The notes: generated by a model not told the origin, from the letters alone. Positions 17,145 through 25,502 are shown, counted from the first letter of the stretch. The stretch: 64,000 bases of DNA from Symbiodinium natans (GCA_905221605.1 CAJNDS010000142.1:142200-206199); one strand, 5' to 3'. Program-made: numbers and translations.

Positions 17145-19538
17145 CTAAACATCATGACAATCCCACGCCTTCCAGACCTTTCCGCTGCCAGCATCAGCAA
17201 GGCCCCATCGAATGAGCCGACCCACTTCTCCCATCTGCTGCAGACTATCCATGGCCTTCCAGGACGCAAGGAGGCCTGACTTTGGGTCAAAAATCAATGA
17301 CTGCAGCTCGGTGTTGAACTCATCAACATTCCCAATCCTGGCAAGAATGAGCTCTTTGTCCCTGTCAGAGGACGCTTGCATACTCCGAACATCCAGGTCC
17401 TCCAACTTCCGAGCGCGCTGTTGGATGGCCAGTTTGGATACGAGCTTTAACGACTGAGACATTTGCAGGCGCCTGGCTTCAGCTATCTCAGCCACACACC
17501 AAGCGCGATGAAACAAGTCAAGAGATTGGTCGACCGCAATCACTTGCCTGCAGCCTCCGGTTGCTGCCAGATGATACATCATGTCGTCGAACTTGTTAAT
17601 TTCTGACAAAGTACTTTGCCCATCGGGATCGGAGATGTTCACGCAGCTGCAAGAGCACACTGGGTGCAGCTGATCCGTTAAAGGATCCCGGTCAAAAGGA
17701 TTGCTGTGGCAAATGCTGACATGCTGGTTCACCGCAAAAGCACAAATCCAGTATGTTCCACATAAGTGACCGGCCTTTCCTTGGAAGCCCAGTAACCATA
17801 TTAGAATAAGGGCACCCGTTTTTGCTTGGTTACTGTACAAGGGGACCTTGAACCAAAAACCCTAAACCCTAAACCCTAAACCCTAAACCCTAAACTCTAA
17901 AGGAAAAGGGTACCACTGGGCTACCAAGTTACCCAGGATCTCGCCAAGGAAGGTGCAGTCTTCCTCCAGCAGCCGTGCTGCCAGCTTGAAACTGCATTCC
18001 TGCAGAGCATCCGAGATGACTGCTGCCAGTAGATCGTTGAAGCCTCTGTAGGGTTTAGGGTTTAGGGTTTAGGGTTTAGGGTTTAGGGTTTAGGGTTTAG
18101 GATTTAGGGTTTCAGGTGGCCGAAGGACACTTTGATTCGGGTTACTTCATGGCTATGAGGATACAGAACCGACAAAAACAAACATTGCCGAATTGTCTAG
18201 AAGCTGTTGCCCCAGTTGTGAGTGACCATGACCGCAGCCCGTTGAGGACCATCCCTGTTCCAAGACGACACCGCATATGCAGATTCTTCTCCTAGAATCT
18301 GCGATGCCCCATGCAAACAAGTCCCGGTTTGAGTGTCTAATCTACTAGGGTTGCCCAGTAAACTAGGAATACAAAGCGGGCCCATTTTGCTAAAAGAGGT
18401 ATATAAGGGAACTTAAAGCCCCTAAAAAGGGAACAAGGGTATTACTGGGCATCCTGGTATACATGGTAGGGAAGCCAACCACCCCAAAAAAGAAACGACG
18501 AGGACACTGCCGAACCCTGACAGCCCTAAGCCCGGCTAGATCAAAGCCCTCGGGTCCAGGGTTTAGGGTTTAGGGTTTAGGGTTTAGGGTTTAGGGTTTA
18601 GGGCCCTCAACCGGAACCCCTCTGAAACCAAAGTCCACTCAAAGCCCTACCTAACGGACCTTAATCCCCCAAGTATCTAGCCCAAAAAGGGGCCTCCGGG
18701 TAGCCTATACTAACCTTGAAGCCTAAACGCCCTAGAAACCCCAAAACCCTAAACCCCTAAACACCTTGAAACCACAAACCCTAAACCCCAAATCCCTAAG
18801 CCGAAGCCCTAAACCCAAAACCCCTAAACCCCTAACCCTAAACCCTAAACCCGAAACCCTAAACCCTAATCCCCTAATCCCCTAATCCCCTAAACCCTAA
18901 ACCCTAAACCCTAAACCCTGGCCATAGCTCGGCTGGTGCGGGGGATGATCACCCTGCGGACCACATCTCGAGTCTTGTGCTCCTTGGGCGCGTAGCCTGG
19001 GTTGTTTAGGGTTTGGGGTTTGGGTTTTGGGGTTTGGGGTTTAGGGTTTAGGGTTTGGGGTTTGGGGTTTAGGGTTTAGGGTTCCGGGCATGGTTTAGGG
19101 TTTAAGAAGGGAGTCTCTCAGCAGATTTCCCTGTCATGAAGAAGAAAGGGAAATGTTTGAATTCTCCATGATTTCAAGACCGAGTATCTCCAATCCGGTA
19201 TGGAAGAGAGGTCATCCTTGGTTTAGGGTTTAGGGTTTAGGGTTTAGGGTTTAGGGTTCCCTTTTGGGGGTTGGTTACCTGTATACGGGAATCCAGAACC
19301 CAGGAAAAGGGCCAAAGGGCACCACTGGGCTACCAACCCTAGACCCTAAACCCTAAACAGCCCTAAACCCTAAACTCCCTAAACCCTAAACCCTAAACCC
19401 TAAACCCTAAACCCTAAACCCTAAACCCTAAACCCTAAACCAAGCATCTGAATAAAACTGCAGCAGGCTATGCAGGGTCATCCCACGCTCGGATAACTCG
19501 TGAACTTTCTCTCGCCAGCTTGGACTCCATGCGGCTTC
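17145..19538 (-). CDS. THNWGN/DVVR-type dinoflagellate protein, function unknown
   Basis: Exons (minus): about 19538-19441, 18996-18921, 18290-18205, 18043-17933, 17779-17145. Motifs in order: WREKVHELSERGMTLHSLLQ; HKTRDVVRRVIIPRTS; RAAVMVTHNWGNSF; NDLLAAVISDAL and LLEEDCTFLGEIL; TYWICAFAVNQHVSICHSNP, NKFDDMMYHLAATGG, DLFHRAWCVAEIAEARRL, and NVDEFNTELQSLIFDP. I recognise this motif series from many predicted dinoflagellate proteins; no function is established to my knowledge. Exon 4 to 5 joins as LG|KAGHLCGTYW (G|GTAACTTGG...CCAAG|GA); exon 3 to 4 is GC-AG with GCTTC repeated at both borders. The stop TAG is the first telomere-type unit after CATGATGT. Join 1 to 2 is not in phase as drawn, so a small exon may be missing (a minus frame at 19120-19215 is a candidate). 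Confidence 0.85.
17780..17932 (-). mobile_element. Family A introner with internal array = whole intron
   Basis: In the minus sense it starts GTAACTTGGTAGCCCAGTGG and ends TTACTGGGCTTCCAAG, matching the two splice sites exactly; a run of TTTAGGG (minus sense) lies inside between GGTTCAAGG and its upstream part. TIR core: CTTGGTAGCCCAGT / ACTGGGCTTCCAAG. Confidence 0.9.
18047..18113. repeat. G-rich array at intron 3' end
   Basis: About 9 TTTAGGG units (CCCTAAA in the sense of the gene) directly before exon 4 of the THNWGN-type gene. Confidence 0.95.
18346..18462. mobile_element. Family A-like element, degenerate
   Basis: GGTTGCCCAGTAAACTAGG at the left and TTACTGGGCATCCTGG at the right, with the GAACAAGGGTA core; upstream of exon 3 of the THNWGN-type gene. 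Confidence 0.6.
18735..18918. repeat. C-rich array after exon 2
   Basis: CCCTAAA with CCCCTAAA and CCCCTAAT variants; in gene sense this is TTTAGGG directly after exon DVVRRVIIP. Confidence 0.95.
19004..19105. repeat. G-rich array before exon 2
   Basis: TTTAGGG/TTTGGGG mix; in gene sense C-rich, just before the DVVR exon. Confidence 0.95.
19344..19440. repeat. C-rich array supplying a GT donor
   Basis: Nine or more perfect CCCTAAA units. In gene sense exon 1 ends GATGCTTG directly followed by GTTTAGGG, so the array is the apparent 5' end of the intron. Confidence 0.9.
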
Positions 19539-19556
19539 CTTGCTAATTAGCTAGGG

Positions 19557-19682
19557 TTCAGGTTTAGGGTTTAGGGTTTAGGGTTTAGGGTTTAGGGTTT
19601 AGGGTTTAGGGTTTAGGGTTTAGGGTTTAGGGTTTAGGGTTTAGGGTTTAGGGTTTAGGGTTTAGGGTTTAGGGTTTAGGGT
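19557..19682. repeat. Perfect G-rich telomere-type array
   Basis: About 17 uninterrupted TTTAGGG units, between the membrane-protein gene and the THNWGN-type gene. Confidence 0.98.
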
Positions 19683-19849
19683 TGATTTTGAAGGCTTGTA
19701 TACGCAGTGAATGTTGCAGCGTGTACCTTTTCGAGCAAGTTGCTTTTGCCACAGCTGCGGGCTTTGTGGGGCAAATCCGGCAAGATGTCCGCCGACCGGC
19801 TGATGCAGTTGATCTTGTTTGGCTGCCTTCCTTCGGTAACCTGTAAATT

Positions 19850-22067
19850 CCGGACAGAAGAAGCACAGCGATGGCGTGCCCCAGGGAATTCACACGTTGC
19901 CGCACACTTCTTTCCCAAACAAGATCTGCAATCGCCCTGCCAGGCAGCCATCCTTCATGGAAGCCCAGTAACCACACTCAAATAAGGGCACCCTAACTCT
20001 AAACCCTAAACCCTAAACCCTAAACCCTAAACCCTGAACCCTAAACCCTAAACCCTAAACCCTAAATTTATAAGAGGAACCTTGAGCCAAAAATAGGGAA
20101 AAAGGGTACCACTGGGCTGCCAGGCCTTCCACAACTTCCCAAATGATGAAGACCAGGATGAAGCAGACCTGGGACCCCATGATTTTGCCTTAGGGGTTTA
20201 GGGTTTAGGGTTTAGGGTTTAGGGTTTAGGGTTTCGGGTTTAGGGTTAGTAGTATATATACCCCTACTTAGTAGGGGTATAAGCCTTAGCAACTGTAGGT
20301 AAATAGGGTCCCAGGTACACCCACGGCTTGTGAGGCTGCAAACCTCCGCGCTTGTCTCAAGGAAGATCTCACCTTGGCTGACTTCTGAACCCCTCCTAAA
20401 AGTTTATAGCTTTTAGGCCCCTTACTGTAGTTTCTACAAAAACCCAAAAAGTAAAGTCCTAAGAGCCAGCCAGAACCCTAAACCCTAAACCTTAAACCCT
20501 AAACCCTAAACCCCAAACCCCAAACCCCAAACCCTAAACCCCAAACCCTAAACCCCAAGCCAAGTCACGGCTGGCGAAATCTCTTGAAGCTTCGCCAGGC
20601 GTGAGATGCTCCGCAACTGGAGGAAGCATCGCGCAAGGGAGCAGATTGCTATCCTTGGTAGCCCTGTAACCATCTTGCAAAGGAACCCTAAACCCTAGAC
20701 CCTAGACCCTAAACCCTAAACCCTGGGAAAAGGGTACCAATATGACCAAGTATCAGGTCTGTTGCCATGTTGCAACAAAAGGTCGTCGTCTGCACCACAA
20801 CGTATGCGTCGAGCCAATGAGGGCCGGCGCTTTCAAAGGCCCCTCCCTTGACGCAGAAAAGCACGATAGCCACCGTGATGCAGATCGCTTGAACGCAAAC
20901 GAGCTTGTGAATGCACCTGCTCCAATATCTTCCGTTTGAGGTTCGCTCCAGCAGCTTGAAGGCTGCCGCAATGAGCATCTGCATCCACAGCAAGCAGCCC
21001 ATGTAAAGCACGGTCACCAGCATTGACCAAGAGTAGGCCAACTGCAGATGGTCGAGGCCTGATATCCCTAAACCCTAAACCCTAAACCCTAAACCCTAAA
21101 CCCTAAACCCTGAACCCTGAACCCTGAACCCCAAACCCTAAACCCTAAACCCCAACCCTAAACCCTAAACCCTAAACCCTAAACCCTAAACCCTAAACCC
21201 TAAACCCCACTAGGGAAGCCAGGCCTGATATGAGGAAGCCATAGCTGCACGTAAGCCCACCGCCATCATCCCTCATGCGGAAGTCAAGGGAACCCAGCAG
21301 GGCTTGAAGCCAGTTGGCCACTGAGTACCCTTGGCTGACTTCTGAACCTCTCGGAACTTCTTCACTTTTAGGCTTCTTATTTTATTGTAGCATCTACAAA
21401 AACCCCAAAGGCTAAAAGCCTAAGAGCCCGCCTGAAAAAAAAGAGCCAAGTAACGAAAGGCCTTTTGGGCATGTCCCGACTCTCCAGCCCTCTTCTTGAG
21501 GAACACCGCCACGCAACATGCACCGAAACTCGTGAGCATCATGCTGCAGACGAAGGAAAACTTGTCCACCAGCTCGCATGAGTCGTACCCATAGTCCTTT
21601 GGAAATAGCAGAGCTGTGGCTGTGGCGTGCAAAACGAAAACTGCAAAGTACGATCCGGGTTCCTTGGTATCCCAGTGACCATGTTATACTTGACCCGGGA
21701 GTAACCTAGGAATAAAATTGGGTACTTTTTGGTTTTAAGGGAGTATAAGGGAACCCTTACCCTAAAAAAAGGAAAAAGGGCCTACTCCTGGTCCTAATAT
21801 AATCAGGGCACCGCTTTTTGAGGGGCTGGTGACTTTAAAAGGCAGCCCGGCACCCAAAATAAGGGGAAACAGAGTACTCCTGGGCCCTGGGCTACCAAAC
21901 CGAAACCCTACACCTTGAACCCTAAACCCTAAACCCGAAAACCTAAACCCTCAACCCTAAACCCAAGGTTCCTTGCGCTGCCAGAGTTTGCGGCAATTGT
22001 CCGATTGGCTGTGCTGGGAGGACGTCTCAGATCTCTCCGCAGAGCTCTCCGCAGAACTCTCCGACAT
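19850..22067 (-). CDS. Multi-exon, multi-pass membrane protein, unknown
   Basis: Exons joined in frame by hand: 22067-21972, 21662-21455, 21329-21225, 21058-20755, 20653-20569, 20372-20319, 20168-20126, 19952 to about 19850. It starts MSESSAESSAERSETSSQHS (soluble, Ser-rich), then hydrophobic segments SYFAVFVLHATATALLF, FVCSMMLTSFGACCVAVFL, MLVTVLYMGCLLWMQMLI, VQAICITVAIVLF, GVCFILVFIIWEVV and HAIAVLLLSGIY, so about six membrane spans. Phases agree at all seven joins; donors are GA, GT, GC, GA, GT, GT, GC, acceptors AG. Each intron is a TIR element, an array, or both. Beyond 19850 the frame is unclear (a minus frame reading SRSADILPDLPHKARSCGKS to about 19710 may be the next exon). It may even continue into the THNWGN-type gene as one protein. 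No transporter or channel family recognised. Confidence 0.8.
19953..20125 (-). mobile_element. Family A introner with internal array
   Basis: Minus sense: G|GCCTGGCAGCCCAGTGG ... GGTTACTGGGCTTCCATGAAG|GA. About 10 TTTAGGG units (minus sense) sit inside. A GAAGG duplication flanks the element; removing it restores VVEGWLP. Confidence 0.85.
20169..20318 (-). mobile_element. Family F introner with internal array
   Basis: Minus sense: GGT|GTACCTGGGACCCTATTTAC ... GGGGTCCCAG|GTC. The interior includes a CCCTAAA array (minus sense) near the 3' end. Removal joins AVG to VCFILVF in frame. Confidence 0.85.
20373..20568 (-). mobile_element. Family B introner with internal array
   Basis: Minus sense starts GTGACTTGGCTTGG, then about 11 TTTAGGG/TTTGGGG units, then GGCTGGCTCTTAGGACTTTA and ends GAAGTCAGCCAAG. 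Flanked by GTGAG-like duplication; a second copy without array is at 21330-21454. Confidence 0.85.
20654..20754 (-). mobile_element. Family A introner with internal array, GA donor
   Basis: Minus sense: CCT|GATACTTGGTCATATTGG ... ACAGGGCTACCAAG|GATAGC. GAT is duplicated on both sides. A short TTTAGGG run lies in the middle. Confidence 0.85.
21059..21224 (-). repeat. Array-only intron flanked by an 11-bp direct repeat
   Basis: Minus sense: ATATCAG|GCCTGGCTTCCCTAG, then about 19 TTTAGGG-type units, then GATATCAG|GCCTCGAC. ATATCAGGCCT stands at both borders; splicing as GC-AG restores SYGFLISGLDHLQLAYS. No TIR element is seen. Confidence 0.85.
21330..21454 (-). mobile_element. Family B introner without array
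   Basis: Minus sense: TTTC|GTTACTTGGCTC ... GAAGTCAGCCAAG|GGTAC, 125 bp. Removal joins AQKAFR to YSVANW in frame. It is the cleanest copy for defining family B. Confidence 0.9.
21663..21971 (-). mobile_element. Family A introner with nested family C element and array
   Basis: Minus sense starts AAG|GAACCTTGGG, runs through TTTAGGG units, then family A sequence (TTGGTAGCCCAG), with a complete family C element at about 21686-21812 inside, and ends GGTCACTGGGATACCAAG|GAACC. GAACC is present at both borders. Removal joins LWQRK to EPGSYFAV. Confidence 0.8.
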
Positions 22068-22070
22068 GGT

Positions 22071-22135
22071 AGTGTTTAGGGTTTAGGGTTTAGGGTTTAG
22101 GGTTGAGGGTTTAGGGTTGAGGGCTGAGGGTTTAA
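22071..22135. repeat. G-rich array immediately upstream of the start codon
   Basis: In gene sense CCCTAAA units end only a few bases before the ATG at 22067. The nearest upstream AG in gene sense lies inside the array (CTCAG near 22125). Confidence 0.9.
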
Positions 22136-22302
22136 GATCCTGATTACCTTATGATCGAGATTGTAATCGTGTAGGGTATATGGCCTCAAGTTTCAGGGTT
22201 CAACTATGTAGTTGCGGCTGGGTGGTCTAGTTTGACAAAAGATTTTGCTTGAAGGGGTTTCGGGTTTAGGGTTTAGGGTTTAGGGTTTCGGGGTAGGCTT
22301 GA

Positions 22303-23436
22303 AGGGGTTGGGGGAGGATGTGTGGGAAGTGGTTGTCCTGCAGGCAGGGCTAAAGCCGAAACGACTGCAAACAGGCCAACCCTAAACCCTAAACCCATCC
22401 TTAAACCCCAAACCCTGAACCCTGAACCCTAAACCCCCTAAACCCCCTAAACCGCCTAAACCCTAAACCCTAAACCCCAAACCCCAAACCCTAAACCCTA
22501 AACCCTAAACCCTGAGCCCTGAACCCTGAACCCTAAACCCTAAACCCTAAACCTTAAACCCTAAACCCAAGCTTGGCTTTGTGTCAGAAGGTCGCGAGAG
22601 GGGCTGGCTGAAGCATGGCTACAACCTGACTTCAGGGACTTCTGGGGGGTTTGAGTGGGTGGAGTTTTAGGATGTCGGGTTTAGAGTTTCAGGGTTTAGG
22701 GCTCAGGGTTTAGCAGCGGCAAGTGCCCGCGCCACGTCGGTGGGTTTAGGGCGTCGATCGGGCTTAGAGTGCACGCTGCTCCAGGCCACTCGTCATCCCG
22801 ACTTGTGCACGGACGAGCGGTGGAGGACACAGGATTACTTGGAAGCCCTTGTGACGCAATCAGCAGGGTTAGTAAGCCGGGTTGTGACATGATTATAGGG
22901 TTTCTAGGTGATACTAAGTAACCATACTAAGTCAAAAGGGCTTCCAAGTGGTGAGCGATGCTTTGTGCCATTTGAGCCCCAAAGGGAACTAGGGTGCTGG
23001 GGGTGAAGGAGTTGAATTCGCTTGCTCCCTATAAACCCTCAACCGATTCCAGTTTTACGGGTTTATCCAAAACCCTAAACCGTAAACCCTAAAACCTAAC
23101 GCCTAAGCCCTGAACCGTAAAGCCCATATAAACCTAAAACCTCAACCCTTGGGGGCCAGGGTTGGTCGAAAGGCCCTCTATTGGCATTGGCGTTGACGGA
23201 TTCTCGGCTGCCTGTTGCTTCTGATACTTCTGAATCTCTTTCAGATGGTTTCAAGGGCCAAACTAGCCGCACAAACCCAAAGAACCCGAAATCCTAAGGG
23301 GTTTAGCCTGGGCTGGGCCCTCAAACTGAACCTATGGAGGGTAGAAGTGCTAACCATTCCGGGCATCGTGGGGGGGTGTGCGCCCCAATACGATGATAGT
23401 GATGGGAAAAGAGACAGGAGGGAGACCTTGGCCTTA
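22303..23436 (+). CDS. Plus-strand exon chain, unknown protein
   Basis: Candidate exons: 22303-22376 (LGEDVWEVVVLQAGLKPKRL), 22567-22650 (LGFVSEGRERGWLKHGYNLT), about 22756-22837 (LLQATRHPDLCTDERWRTQD), 22949-23000 (GERCFVPFEPQRELG) and 23231-23436 (after CTCTTTCAG: MVSRAKLAAQTQRTRNPKGF ... WRVEVLTIPGIVGG). Exons 3 and 4 join in frame when the TIR element 22838-22948 is removed. Other joins are untested. Introns hold arrays (22380-22566). No family recognised. Confidence 0.55.
22836..22949. mobile_element. TIR element, family A-like, intronic
   Basis: ACTTGGAAGCCCTT at the left and AAGGGCTTCCAAGT at the right are a perfect 14-bp inverted pair; the interior includes GGTGATACTAAGTAACCATACT. 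Confidence 0.85.
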
Positions 23437-23441
23437 AACCC

Positions 23442-23488
23442 TAGGGTTTAGGGTTTAGGGTTTAGGGTTTAGGGTTTAGGGTTTAGGG
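23442..23488. repeat. Palindromic switch into a G-rich array
   Basis: TTAAACCCTAGGGTTTAGGG: one C-rich unit meets a G-rich array with no spacer. Confidence 0.9.
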
Positions 23489-23499
23489 TAGACCTGAAA

Positions 23500-24105
23500 C
23501 CCGAACTTTCCTCAGGGGGGGGGGAGTTACCAAGGTTGCGGGAGTGGCTGCTGGGGGGGGGGGGGGGGAGGGTGACCGGGATTCTACGTGTAGTAGAGTC
23601 TCTCTAAAGGGATCGGGATTTGGGGTTTGGGGTTTAGGGGCACTCAAAGGGCACCAAAAGTATGACAGCCCCCACATAGGGCTTTGTCAAGGATTTTAGG
23701 GCTCAGGGCAATACGGATTCAGAGCCAGCGGCCAACGCTCTCTGTACAAAATGCTGCCGGTTGCAGTTCACGTTTTACTTTCTGCCGTGGTCGGTGGGGG
23801 GGTTTAGGCTTTTGGGTTTAGGGGAAATTCAAACGCTCAGTTCCCTGGCGCACCCTTCTCTTTTTGCCAGAGTCTATTTTGGAATACCATCAAAACCGCA
23901 GGAACACATGAAGCAGGGTTTGTATTTCTGTGATTGGTGAGTGTGTTCAAGGTTCCTGACAAATATTGGCGAGAGGAAAAATGGTCTTTTGGGAATCCTA
24001 ATAACTAAAACCTACTTCACATGATGCCGAATATGGTTCCAGGTGAATACATGTGGGCAAGCTTCCTATTGCTTAGGGTTCGCGTTTGGGGCATGAGTTT
24101 AGGGT
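23500..24105. other. Poly-G runs and unassigned DNA
   Basis: G-runs at 23515 and 23558; a weak plus frame at 23706-23800 (IQSQRPTLSVQNAAGCSSRF). 23830-24070 is AT-richer unique DNA without supported genes. Confidence 0.5.
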
Positions 24106-25370
24106 TTAGGGTTTAGGGCGTGGGGATAGGGGTGCATGATATAGTCTCCAACTTGAGCCAAGTTCCTTAAGAAGAGCCCAGCACATAGCCCCAAGACGCA
24201 CGCCTCCCATCTGCCCACCTGTACCCTGCGCTGCTATCATCAAACTCGTACGATGAGCCCAAGAAACAAGTCGATCCAGGAGAACATATTTAGGGTTCAG
24301 GGTACAGCTGAGAACGGCAACATCCAAGTCTCCACTTGCGGCGTCTCTCTTGGACACATTTGGGGAGAGGTCTGCAATCCATGGCTCGCTGGCAGACAAG
24401 TCAAGAAGTCTCAGTAAGCTAAAGTCGCGGATAGCGTCTAGAAACTAAGGACAGAGATGCCTCTGCTCAGTCGGTTGCTGGCAAGAGGATGTCCTCACCG
24501 AACAGGGCGGCTCATCGTGGGCCCAAACCCTTGGCTCAAGAATCCCACAGCTGCTCTAACACTGAAGCTCAAAAAAACAGCCCAAAACCTTTGATACTGA
24601 GGCCTCTGGGCCCAAAAAACCTGAAAGTAAGAGTCCTCGGAGCCTTAAGCTAAGGAATTCCCTTCCAGAGTTTTGCATACGCAAAGTGGGGAGCATCTTC
24701 GCGTGTCGAAGTTTGCCACCCAAGGCAGCTCCGATGGTGGGGAGGAAATTTTGCTGCTTCACCTGAAAACCCTACTTGGAAGCCCAGTAGCCATATTGTA
24801 ATAAGGGCACTCTTTTGTGGTTGGTTACTGTAGAAGGGAACCTTGAACCAAAAAAAAGGAAAAGGATACCACTGGGCTGCCAAGCCTTACCCTGGGGGTT
24901 TAGGGTTTAGGGTTTAGGGTTTAGGGTTTAGGGTTTAGGGTTTAGGGTTTAGGGTTTAGGGTTGCAAACATTGGCGTCTAGAGTCTGTAGATTTTACCTA
25001 CTTTGGGCTACTTGGAGCCCTACAAGGAGGGGCCCTCTAGATATAAGTGGAGTTATAAGAGCCCTAAATTGGGTCATAAGGATCCTAAATAGGTTATAAG
25101 TCCCTTAACTACAGTTAGAAAAGTAAGGGGGCCCCTCCTTGTAGATGAAAGCCGAAACCCTGAAAGTGAGCCGTTTCCCAACAGGCATTTTTTGATCTAG
25201 GGATTTAAGTCTTCCCGGCGAAGACTATACTGATTCTTAGGAATTAAAGTACCCCAAAAATAGAAACTGTTTCCAAGTATCCCGAAGTCTAGACTCTACC
25301 ACCTGTCACGACCGTCCTGCGGTCGGGGGGACCTCTCACGCTCCCGCAAACCGATCTCGGCTGCGGTCAC
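24106..25370 (-). CDS. Minus-strand exon chain with leucine-rich-like stretch
   Basis: Exons: 25370-25300 (acceptor CCTGAG; VTAAEIGLRERERSPRPQDG), about 24765-24650 (KQQNFLPTIGAALGGKLRHA), 24548-24508 (ILEPRVWAHDEPPC, donor G|GTGAGG), and 24447-24106 (acceptor CCTTAG; LDAIRDFSLLRLLDLSASEP, then NVSKRDAASGDLDVAVLS and RTSLMIAAQGTGGQMGGVRL). The LLRLLDLSA stretch resembles one leucine-rich repeat. In the last exon one CCCTGAACCCTAAA unit is read in frame as TLNPK between two well-formed coding blocks, either exonised or a tiny intron. A family A introner (24774-24890) and K and L elements lie in introns. Joins not proven. Confidence 0.6.
24774..24890. mobile_element. Family A introner
   Basis: CTTGGAAGCCCAGTAGCCATATT at the left, ACCACTGGGCTGCCAAG at the right, no internal array. 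Adjacent to a minus-strand exon. Confidence 0.85.
24895..24963. repeat. Perfect G-rich telomere-type array
   Basis: About 10 TTTAGGG units. Confidence 0.95.
25008..25145. mobile_element. TIR element family K
   Basis: CTACAAGGAGGGGCCC at the left and GGGCCCCTCCTTGTAG at the right, a perfect 16-bp pair; interior with GGAGTTATAAGAGCCC. Single copy seen. Confidence 0.85.
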
Positions 25371-25387
25371 CTCAGGCACCCCCGCAC

Positions 25388-25502
25388 TTACTACCCAGAG
25401 GCTCCAATACCCCTTCATTGAGGAATATTCATTACACCATATATAGAACCCTCTTATACTTTAAGGAATGAACCTGGACCTGAATTCGGGGTATTGGAGT
25501 CC
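25388..25502. mobile_element. TIR element family L
   Basis: GGCTCCAATACCCCTTCATTG at the left pairs with GAATTCGGGGTATTGGAGTCC at the right. It abuts the exon at 25300-25370. Confidence 0.75.
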
